Shown here piece after piece: positions 11,227 through 22,000 of a stretch of DNA of 64,000 nt (position 1 is the stretch's first letter; the number at the start of each line of letters is the position of its first letter). The stretch is from Prunus persica (lineage: Eukaryota > Streptophyta > Magnoliopsida > Rosales > Rosaceae), in the NCBI RefSeq assembly GCF_000346465.2, contig NC_034011.1:3433508-3497507 (forward strand), written 5' to 3'. Position numbers and translations under genes: made by a program. The notes under the pieces were generated by a model. It did no database searches. It worked only from the letters and a program-made list of their open reading frames with translations, and was not told where the DNA came from.

Positions 11227-11959
11227 TATGTAAGGGCTTGAAGTCCCGGAATATGTACAGAAAATTGTAAAAATGTCCATACCATGAGAATATGTGGCTT
11301 TGGCCTGAAGTTCAAAATTTAAGAGTATTGAGAACCTGAAGTTCCAACAATTAAATGGACAACCCTTGAGGTATTATTGCAAATTGTGGTACACCACATA
11401 TTTCTTTGGCATAAGAAGATGATGAATTTAATAAAGTTCGATTCTGTTATAATCGACACCTCAAGGAAGAAATATATTTTGTGAATTCCGGTTGTTAAGA
11501 ATACACCGCGAAATGGATAATATCAATATAAACCTCAAATAATGAATTGAGGCTCCCCACATATTTTATTATACCTGGGCCGGAAGCCCATGGATCCAAA
11601 TATATGAGAGATCCTGAACTTGAAGTTGTGGGTATATAGTAGTTAATGCTCTTCACTACTATATTGCGATATTATCGTGGCTTTTACTCAATTCATATTT
11701 CATGTCCATTTGAAAAGGGCAAATAAATTCTGAGTTTGTGCCCAGGCCAAAAGTTCCGGGCTACCATGCAATTTGGGAGAGACAATGTGGTTATTTGAAC
11801 CTATAAGGCACAAGGTTCCAAACCGTCATTTTGAAAAGACGTAAAAACCACAGGTGCAAGTTTAAGAATGTGCGCAATTATTATTACAGAAACATACAAC
11901 AGATAAATTTTTTCCACCTGCAATGAAGGTGCAGGCCCTGTAAAATCTATAAAATTACA

Positions 11960-12511
11960 TTATGTTCTGGAAGCCTCTGAAGGAAGAGGACGGCGCCTCT
12001 TAAGCTTAGCCATGAGCTTCTCGTGGTCTCCCAAAATTCTTTCATTGGAGACCTGCAGCATGTCTAGCCTTCTCAGTGTATCAACTGAGTACGAACTCAC
12101 CAGTTTCAACAAGGAATTATTCTCTCCTTTAAGTTTCTCAACCTCCTGTTGAGACTCATGAAGCATTCTTTGGAGAGACGAATTTTCAGTTGTCAGCTTC
12201 TCAACCTCGTTTGCTCTAACACGCAAACGATCAGCCATGTTAGAAACAGAAACAGCACTCTGAATGCTAAAAGCCATTGAGTCATCAATAGCCTCTTCCT
12301 CAGACCTCCCTGTTAACAGCATTTCATCCATTGGAGTAATGAAATTCCTAGCTACTATGACAGCAGTAGCATCATTCATCATCACAGAATCATTAACTGT
12401 GAGATGACGATTTTGGGATACAAAGGATGGACGCCAAACTTTGGCGTCACTGTTTGCTGTTGGAGCATCATTTAAATTGAAATAATTTGGGCAGGAAGAA
12501 GAGGAAGCCAT
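11960..12511 (-). CDS. Intact 183-aa antisense ORF carried by the retrotransposon; coiled-coil protein of unknown function
   Basis: I do not recognise a named family. The ORF runs opposite to the element. It starts in a good plant context (aaaaATGGC), and the longest frame runs from this ATG. Residues 1-60 are polar with no clear fold. Residues about 92-172 show leucine and polar heptads (MADRLRVRANEVEKL, then SLQRMLHESQQEVEKLKGEN), a strong coiled-coil signature. The C-terminus is basic (KLKRRRPLP), which could be a nuclear signal. The sequence before the start on its own strand contains a CACGTG G-box (12709-12714) and a 30-bp direct repeat (12801-12860). No intron is needed. It could be a captured host gene or an element-encoded accessory protein of the kind known from other plant retrotransposons with antisense ORFs. 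I recall similar proteins annotated in Rosaceae genomes but cannot verify this. Confidence 0.6.
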   Translation of the reverse strand: MASSSSCPNYFNLNDAPTANSDAKVWRPSFVSQNRHLTVNDSVMMNDATAVIVARNFITPMDEMLLTGRSEEEAIDDSMAFSIQSAVSVSNMADRLRVRANEVEKLTTENSSLQRMLHESQQEVEKLKGENNSLLKLVSSYSVDTLRRLDMLQVSNERILGDHEKLMAKLKRRRPLPSEASRT

Positions 12512-15275
12512 TTTTGAGAAGGTTTCGAAGAAAGTCTTAGGAAAACTAAAGTTTCAGAAAATGAAGAAATTTGAGTTGAAACGCAGTTGCTCCAATCAAG
12601 TTTTACAAAGGCCATATCTATAGGAGGAAATATGGCTACTATTTTTCAGGACCCCAATATCTTCTCGAATCCTCATATTATCTTTTTCTTTCCTAGAGTC
12701 CAAAACTTCACGTGGCCTCTAATAATGCCTGTCGGCACTTTCGGCGTTTTCAAGCATTATTTTCAAAGCCGATCTTGCTTTACGGATTTCACGGAGCTAC
12801 TTTTTCAAAAGCATCCCGAGAATCTCGCACTTTTTCAACAGCATCCCGAGAATCTCGCAATTTTCCTATGGTTAATTTGAAATTCACCGGTTCTACCTAT
12901 TCATTGTATTTGTGTATAAATGTGTTACTAACGAAATTTTCTTTGCATAAGACATCCAGTTTACTCCATACCTAGTGATGCGATATCTACTTGTTTTTCT
13001 TATCAGTAAGCACTTAATATGCCTGAGAAGCAAGACTATCTCTGATCATCCATTTAGGAAGCAAGACTATCCCTGATCATGTTTCTGCAAGATCAGGGAA
13101 TTGTAAAAGCGGCCTTATGCTCTAATCTCCTGAGGTCCTTCTAGACTAGGAGATATGAGAGCTTATTGTCTGCTCCCACCAGCTTCCTTCCCTGATTGCT
13201 TACCTTCTCTTGCAATCAATATCACATTATTTTTGCATTTTTTCTCTTTTTATAACTCTCTGTTCATAAGAGATTTTATTTCTTTAGAATGAACATCTGA
13301 AGAATGAATCCATGAAGTAATCCTAACTATGAGGGTTATTTGTTTTGACAGAGGCAAAAGAGTTGTGATTTTTTCTATTGCAGGATATAACTAGATCATC
13401 AAGCGCTACATTATATTTACTGGGCTGATATGAGCTTGAATGATACTTGAGAAAAGTTTCTCCCACCTAAGGATGTAAGCAATACTTGTGTTATTTTATG
13501 CTTATATACCTATTTGATATTTTATCTTGAAAGGTAACCAAATGGGGAGATAAGTCCGTTCCAAAAGAATGACTTGTATGTATCCATGAATTATTAATGC
13601 AAATTTTACAGATTGCAAGTTGGATACATTGATAATACACTGCACAGATTAAAAGTCCCATAAGAACATAACATGGGTATAGCAGTGATCAATATGATGC
13701 ACGCCTGTTGCGTAGCAAATGATGTGGATTGAAGTCCCAAATGGACAATCCTTTGACATGTCAATATTGATATTATGCACGCCTAATGCGTAGCAAATTA
13801 TATGGGTTAAAGTCTCATAATATGGGTTAAAGTCCCAGAAATTAATTGACATGTATGTATTAATCTGTGGCATGCCTGCAGCATGACAGATATATGGGTT
13901 CTCAATGTTCCAACTCCCTAAATAGAGATTATCCACGCCCTACTACTAAATAACGCTCCAATGGAGGTTATAATCCACATTCTCACATAATAAAAGCCCC
14001 ATGAAGTGGCTTGGGTACCCAAAAGCAAAGAAATGCTTATAATTGATGCATGCGCATGCAAATGAGAATGGTGGGATCATGAATTGATGAATGACAATTT
14101 CTGATCATGAATTGATGAATGACAATTTTTGGTTTTGGAGTAGCTATTCAAATCATCAATGGGCTGTGTTGATTGGAACCACGTTCAATTATTAAATGTC
14201 GACAATATCATTGGCCAAAATGGAATGAGGCAATTCCATTATAGATGAGAATGAACGTGAAAGAACAAACCCACAGTACGAACCCTAAAAGATGTTAATA
14301 TTAAAAGTTATACTTAGGTGTTCGAAATAAAAAGGGAATATACCTACTTTGTATGACACAATGTTTTTGACATAAACAAGGGATGTTGGGTTTTCTCCAT
14401 ATTTATAGATTCAATTGTGCCCCTTTATTGCACATTTACGAAGACCAACATGTTATCTTTAAGGGTTATTTAATGCACAGAGCATATCACCTGAAGTGAT
14501 TCCCTAAAGATATATAAATAGCTGGGTTAAAGCTATATAATGTGTCATAGAGTTTAATCCCTTTAAACAAAATCCTTGAAAAGATTGAAATTGCATGAAG
14601 CAAGTCTGTGGACATGTGCCTGAAGCACAAAATCTGTACTCAATGTTAATGTACATAAATTGCCTCAGTGAGTATATTGATTATAATGTGTTTGCAACAC
14701 ATTAAAGCTTCTCAAGAATTCCAGAAATATTTGTCTCGACTTAAAGATCGAGCATTATGCCAACAAGATACTTGCTTATACTAAGAAAGTATTGTAGCAT
14801 TTTTATGAGGATTATCCGTTGGGCACTTTAAGGATTTTCCGGAAGTATGTTGGACCTGACATCATATTTTCCAGATAAGGCTCAACTCCATCACCATCAT
14901 TTTGGGATGATGTGAGGTATATTTGATGCTATTTCCGCATAACACCATGTATGGGCATATTCTTTCAAGTGAACTTATAAATAGCCCAAGCGTTATTAGA
15001 TATGCGGACTCTGAAAATTTCTATGATTTACATAGAGATAGCTCACTGGAAATATATTTACTATATGAATTGTTGGTGGCTACATCATCCATTCACTCCG
15101 AAAGATTCTCAATCCAAAAGATAGTCATGAAGACATCAGGGGAGATATTAATCAGGGGGAGCATCCAGAAGTATGCTATACAGATTGTTGTACTCTTCTT
15201 TCCATCAGTTCTCTACCTTACTAGGTTTTCTCCAAGCAAGTCTTTAATGATACAACCGACATATCATTAGTGGTC

Positions 15276-15287
15276 TCCAAGGGGGAG
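15276..15287 (+). other. Polypurine tract of the retrotransposon
   Basis: The purine-rich run caagggggag sits immediately upstream of the 3' LTR, where second-strand DNA priming occurs in LTR retrotransposons. This supports the LTR boundary at 15288. Confidence 0.85.
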
Positions 15288-15742
15288 TGTTGTAAAAGAA
15301 TAAAAGAATAAACATGTGGAGCCCACTAACTATTCATTACTGTTCATTCGGCGGCTTGATAGAGTTTTCATTACTGTTCATTACTGTTCATTTGGCGGCT
15401 TTGATAGAGTCTGTCTGTCACGGGTGAACAGTGATGAATAGTGATTATTTCAGCCTATAAATAAGAAGAGAAACGGAAAGAAGAAGAGGAGAAAAAAGAG
15501 AAAGGAAGAGAAGGAAGAAAGAGGAAAGAGAGAGCAGAGAGAAATTCTCCTAGAGAGAAAATTCAGTGAGCCACATATATTGTAAACACTAAACTTGTAG
15601 CCCTATACTTTTACATAGTGGAAAAGTTACTACTGCTGCTCTCCGAGGACGTAGGCATAGCCGAACCTCGTTAAATGCTGTGTCTCATCTACTTTACGTG
15701 CAGCTCTGAATTATCGCACATATTCTAGGTTATTTTATAACA
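15288..15742 (+). repeat. 3' LTR, 455 bp
   Basis: Pairs with the 5' LTR and is 10 bp shorter because one gatgaatagt copy is missing. Its TATA-like box (near 15455-15462) points toward BGAL17, whose ATG is at 16012. Promoter activity reading into that gene is therefore possible (inference). Confidence 0.93.
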
Positions 15743-16011
15743 AGCAAAAGATTTGAAGTCTTTGTTTTTTCTTCACGGGCAAAATTGATGAGAACTATTT
15801 AGCAGTCAAGGGTCGAACAGAAAATGGATTATTTTGCAAGTGTAGAAAAAAGATTTGGTCCAGATTATTTTGTAAGTTAGAAAAAAGAGAGACACTTAAC
15901 TTGGCCCGGCCGTTAAGTGAAACGGAGACCCAGTTGTCCCCTCCCTGTAAGGGAATGAATAAGTATAAGAACCAATACCATAGCTTAGTGTCAAGCTCCA
16001 AATGGTCAACA

Positions 16012-19000
16012 ATGGTGAGGAAGGGAAGCACAAAACTCACCTTGTTTTTCATCATCTTTCTCTCTCTCATAGCCTTTGGTATCTTTGTCCCTGTCTTCGC
16101 TCTTCTACCTTCTCTGTCTTCCCAATCTCTCCATCACCATCAACAGCAGCTCCTTCCTGCCACCAAAAAAGTAAGTCTTTCTCTTTCTGGTATTTTCATG
16201 GAAAATGGAAATTGAGTCGAATTAAATTCTGGGTCAGTTTGATTTGTTTCAAATAATTTGTCTGAGCTAAGAATTGAACGAACTGTATAGAACAGCATTG
16301 TTGTGCTTTGGTCGTTATCTGTTTCCGTCAAGTGTTTGATTTTTGGGTCATGTGATCTCAGCCCTATATGTAGCAGATGACATTCTACTTGGTTAATAGC
16401 ACGTTTAAGAAAAAAAAAAAAAATTTTAAAAAAAACAAGCTTTTGGTTATTATATCCATGGGTCAAGAAACGGAAGTGCATTTGAACCAACTTACACTGC
16501 AAGCAAATGTTTGCCTGATTTGAGTTTAAGGTTTCACTTTCTGACTTATGTTTCAGCTATGTGTTTTGCAAATTGATTATCAAGTTGGAGCCAAATTTAA
16601 ACTATACTCATTTGTAGTGAGTTGTGACTCGTGACCCTTATTTTCCAAAAAGAATTCTGTGATATGTTCATCTAGTGGAATAAGAGTTTTGTTTGGTCGT
16701 TTTTCAGAATCACGGTTATGCTCGAAAGTTTGAAATTTCAGACGATAAGTTCTGGAAAGATGGTCAGCCTTTCCAGATCATTGGGGGTGACTTGCATTAT
16801 TTCCGGGTTCTTCCTGAGGTATGTTTCTTTCATTGGTTCTTCTGAGTACTTAGTGTTGAATTACTAATATAATAAGCTGCCTGCATATTATTCTTAAATA
16901 TGTCCCTGGTGGCTTGGAAATGAAAAAGCTCAACTCCATATCATCATAATAGAAAATCATATTCAAAGTCTGTCTGTAGTCGCCCTCCGTAAAATGACCA
17001 CTTTTTACACTTGAATGAAGTAAAAAGTGAAAAATTAAGAGACTGAGCCACTATCCATGACTCCAAGACAACTTTAGAAATTTATTGATGAACCTAATCC
17101 GGAGCATCATATTCCATGGATGTTACCTCAAATATTTATATACAGTGAAGATGCATGGGATGTTTGCAAATATTTATGTTACAGTGAAGGCTTTCTTGCA
17201 TTTTGGTGATATAGCGTGTTCCATTTATCAATGCAGTACTGGGAAGATAGGCTGTTGAGAGCAAAGGCATTGGGATTAAATACTATTCAAACTTATGTTC
17301 CCTGGAACCTACATGAACCAAGAGCTGGTACTTTGGATTTTGAGGGTATTGCAGATTTAGTGTCATTTCTCAAACTCTCCCAGAGGCTTGGTATTCTGGT
17401 TATGCTTCGAGCTGGACCATATATATGTGCAGGTCAGTTTTGACTGCTGTATCTAGGATCTCTGTGTCAACTGTTAAGGGGCTTTGTTAATTGGCCGTGT
17501 TCCTTTAGGTTAACTATATACATGCCTCCTCCCCCTATTTTCCACTAAATGTGTCTTGTTTCCAAAGTGTGTTTTATATTGAAGCTAAATTGGATCCTTC
17601 AATCAGTCTTTTAATGTAAAGGTCTAATTGTTCTACCGCTTGGATTAAATGTATGAAAAATATTTTCCGATAACTGATGTGAATATGTGTATATTGCAGA
17701 GTGGGATTTGGGGGGTTTCCCTCCTTGGTTGCTCGCCATCAATCCAGCTCCCAGACTAAGATCATCAGATCCTGCTTTCCTTCAATTGGTATGTTTTCCT
17801 TATGCATTCTCTTCTTTGTACTATTTAGGATGTATCCTAAATCAGTCTACTGAATCTAACTTTGGGTTATTAGATATCATATTTTGAATCTGGTGATGTC
17901 AATTGGATGTTCAAGTAGAAAAGGGTCTTAATTGCTACTTACCAAAATAAATAAATAAACAACTAAAAAAATGGTGTTGATTGATGAAAAAATTGTGGGA
18001 AGCAAATTTGGCAGCATTGGATAGGATGTGAGTGTTGTTGACAACTATTGTTTTTTAAATTTTAAGGCTCCCCTCACTCGTAGGCTCTCCACCACTAGAG
18101 AGCTCAACACATTGGAATTCAACACTAATTGGGAGGTTGTAGTTGTAGGGATTTGACCATAAAAATATGTTAATAGTCTTTTTGTCTCACATTGTTCCTT
18201 GAAACTTTAACTGTTAGGATGCGGGCCAACTAATGTTCTATTATTCTAACAGATAGAAAGAAATTCTAGATATTTTAAAGGAATGGACAACCATAGTAGA
18301 TGTTGTATTCATGGATGCCTCACACTTCTGCCACTCTGTGCCTGTTACTAGATTTTCTATCATTTTTATGATTTTATCTTCATTTTCTTTTTTTTCTTTG
18401 TTTCTGTACCAAGTTGTCCCACCTTGGCATTTTTCAATATATACTGATTACTTATCCAAATAATCTTTGTAAATTATGTTTCTGATCACTTGTTTTGGTA
18501 GAAATGTCTCTGGTCGTTCTTAATGATGGTCAATTATGACCCATAAAGTTTATGCTCTCGGACTAACAATGTATTTGTTCTCTTCAATATTTTGATATGG
18601 CTGTGAACTGTTGAAGGTTGAAAGATGGTGGGGAAGCCTACTTCCGAAGGTAGCTCCCCTTCTTTATGGCAATGGAGGTCCTATTATAATGGTTCAGGTG
18701 TGTGAATTTTAAATTTTCCGCTTTGCCTTTCTTTATGATACTTAACAGAAAGATTTATTTATTTATTTTAAATGTATAATGCCAAGAATAAAGTTTCATA
18801 GTCTCAGAACTGAATGGAAGCTCTTGTTGAAGGGTTGGAACTCAATTTAATATGTCCAATTTTGTACAACTGTTACAACATTATGGCCAGGGCCCTCCAA
18901 TGCTAAGTCTGAAAAAATTATTCTGAATTTTAAGTTCAAATAAATTTTAAAGAGTGGCACAATGATCCAACTTCATTATAAAAAATAAAAAACTCTTCAT

Positions 19001-22000
19001 AACATGTACCAATGGCAAAACCTATTAAATGTTCTGCTTATATTATACAAGGGGGAGGGACTGATGGTTTTTCAGTTTAGAAAAATGGATACTTAAGAAA
19101 GTCTTCATGGATTTTCTCTTTAAAGTTGTGTACTCTCACTCAGGAGTTGCAGATATTTCTTAATTCCTAAAAAGTTATAGAAATCCATAGACATGTGGTA
19201 GCGGAATTCTACATCTGGTGGAGTCCATTTATTCTAGCAATCAACGTGCATATAAATCTTCATATCATCTTTGAGGTGTCTTATTTATTGTTCAAAATTG
19301 TCAAGTTAATTTTGAAAAGCTTGAATCTCTTATTTTTGAGATAGTATTGTTGAAAAATTACAGTAAAGCACCATTTTTCTGACAGATTGAAAATGAATTT
19401 GGTTCATATGGGGACGACAAAGCTTATCTTCATCACCTGGTCTCATTGGCTAGAAAGCACCTTGGGGATGATGTTATTTTGTAAGTCGTTCAGCCTTATG
19501 TTCATAATGTGTTTTATTGTTATTTTGATGTGTGCACTACGGAACAATCATGATTCATTCAGGGTGGTTAGTTCAACTAATTAGAGCTCCAACTATTATA
19601 TATGAAAGAAAAGTTTTCCAATACATACTTTGAGCAAATGGACTTTTGGTGTAGCACTTTCTTATAATTTTCAAGTTTCATTGTAATGGTTTTTAGGTAT
19701 ACTACAGATGGAGGTTCTAGGGAAACACTTGAAAAAGGTACAATTCGTGGAGATGCTGTATTTTCAGGTAAAGTTCAACCTCAACCTATACTTAAGTTAT
19801 AAATTATGAACATTAATTCTTAAAACTTCTTTGTCTCTACTGTTACTACCCATTAAACACCTTGATATGTAGCTTGATTATTTGTCTGTTAGTTTATTCA
19901 CTACCATGTGTTCACTAAAACATTTTATACTGTCCACATGAGCGATCTATGCACTTAACAGAGTTTTTATCCATTATAATTGTTTCCTTTTGGCTTTCCG
20001 ATACTTAATTTTAGATGCTACCTTAGTACAACATGTCTTTTCTAGGCCTCAGGGAGAAATTCTTTCTCTGAGTTGTTGAAAGGTAAATTTTACAGATGGG
20101 GGCAGTCTACTGGAAAAAATTTCCTTGTATATCACTCATCAGAAAGGAAAGGGCCTATTAAATTTCTTAGGAATATTGCTCTTGAAGCAATGTATAAGCT
20201 CTTACGAGTGTATTATGTGTTCTGCTTATGACCTAATCTCTATTTCTCATTTGCAGCTGTTGACTTCACTACTGGTGACAACCCTTGGCCTATATTTGAG
20301 TTGCAAAAGCAGTTCAATGCCCCAGGGAAATCACCACCACTTTCTTCGTAAGTATCTTGTTGGTCATTATTAATTAATTTTGTTGGCGGCAGTTAAAATG
20401 CTTGCTTCAGAGAGTTTTACACAGGTTGGCTTACACACTGGGGGGAGAAGAATGCGCAGACTAGTGCGGATTTTACAGCAGCTGCCTTGAAAAATATTTT
20501 GGAAAGAAATGGTTCTGCAGTACTTTATGTATGTCCTAAAAGTCAATACTTTTCCTGCTTTCAAGTAAAGCTTCATGGTGAAGCTCTTTAATCTTAAATT
20601 TCAAATTTCCAGATGGCACATGGGGGAACAAATTTTGGATTTTATAATGGAGCAAATACTGGTTCGGATGAGTCCGATTACAAGCCTGACCTCACTTCCT
20701 ATGATTATGTGAGGAAGATTTTTCTTCTTTGCTGTAACTTGGTATTAGTTCATGCTGCTACAAACTATAAACACAGAACTGATACACCTGTTTTCCCAGG
20801 ATGCACCGATTGGGGAATCTGGGGATGTAAACAACGCAAAATTCAAAGGTATCACTTTACACTGTATATTCTTTTGTACTGGAATAAAATCCTCTTGCTA
20901 TATGGTTTGCAAATTTGCAACAACATGGTTTATCATTAATGGTGTACTTCTTTCAGCACTTAGGAGGGTTGTAGAGCAATACAGTTCAGTATCTCTCCCT
21001 GCAGTTCCATCCGATAATGAGAAGAAAGCATACGGATCTATTCATGTAACTAAAACAGGGAATTTGTTTGAATTGATCAGTTATTTTGACGTGGTTGAAT
21101 CTGACAACCCAATATCAATGGAGTCAACGGGCCAGGTGTGTAAGAATATGTGTTCGTAGCTTTTTTACAGTTGTTCATGGTGATCAAGTGATGTAATTAG
21201 ATGAATGCTTCCAACTTTCAGATGTTTGGATTTCTGTTATACGTAACCGAGTATACTGCAAAAGACAATGGTGGTGAAAGCATTGTATCTATACCAAAGG
21301 TGCGGCCTTACTGTTTACGTTAATTTACTGTTTATTACTGTTAGATATTTATTTACTCTCATAGTATTGCCTCTCATTTGTTTAGAGTCCAAGCCACACA
21401 TTTATCTATATATGTTCAGTGTATATAAAATAGCTAACACTATTTTAGTGGTCTAAGGCCTAGTTTGGGATTGCTGTCACTTTTAAAAAAAGTTGCTTCT
21501 GTTGTGCTTTGAAAATAATTAGCTGTAAAGTAAAGCAGCTCCATCTTTGGTAAACAATATTTTTAAAGTGCTGTTAGTACAAAAAGCAGTGTCAAAACCA
21601 TTTGGTAAATTTTAATATAAAATTGTTGTAACTGTGAATAATGACTAAAATAGACATGATGTTAAAAGTGTTATGTACTAATCATATGGTGGTAGTGGTA
21701 GTGATGGAGTGGTGGTGATGAAGGTGGCGTTGGTGCTTGTGGTAGTGGTGGTGGTGGTGGTGGGGATGGCGATTGTGGAGGTGGTGGTGGTAGTGGCAAC
21801 ATGGTGGTGGTTGTGGTGTTGGTTGTGGAGGTTTTAGAGGAGTAGGAGGTGGAGGAGGTGGTGGTGGAGGTGGAGGTGGAGGATGTGGTGGTTGTGGTGG
21901 TGGAGGAGGTGGTGGTTGTGGTGGTGGTGGCGGAGGATGAGGAGGAGAAGGATGTGGTTGTGGTGGTGGCGGTGGCGGTGGTTGTGGAGGTAGTGAATGT

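Larger units (their letters stand above)
9663..15742 (+). mobile_element. Complete non-autonomous LTR retrotransposon (LARD-like, Copia-like tail), 6080 bp
   Basis: Two nearly identical terminal repeats (9663-10127 and 15288-15742), each starting TGTTG and ending AACA, are flanked by a perfect 5-bp duplication AGCAA (9658-9662 and 15743-15747). A purine-rich tract lies directly before the 3' LTR. The 5.16-kb interior has no gag, protease, integrase, reverse transcriptase or RNase H frame that I can recognise. Its last 200 bp (tcagggggagc, tactaggttttctccaag, tccaagggggag) resemble the untranslated tail of plant Copia elements, so it probably derives from, and may be mobilised by, a Copia lineage (inference). 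The interior carries repeat arrays and one intact ORF on the opposite strand. The LTRs differ by two substitutions and one 10-bp indel, so insertion is recent. Confidence 0.93.

Noticed and set aside
13649..13936. 95-codon minus-strand frame in the retrotransposon
   Set aside because: Covers imperfect repeats (cacgcct..gcgtagcaaat units) and has repeated peptide words; judged a by-product.
14923..15270. 115-codon plus-strand frame near the 3' LTR, considered as a pol remnant
   Set aside because: No integrase, reverse transcriptase or RNase H motif; the DNA instead resembles the untranslated tail of Copia elements.
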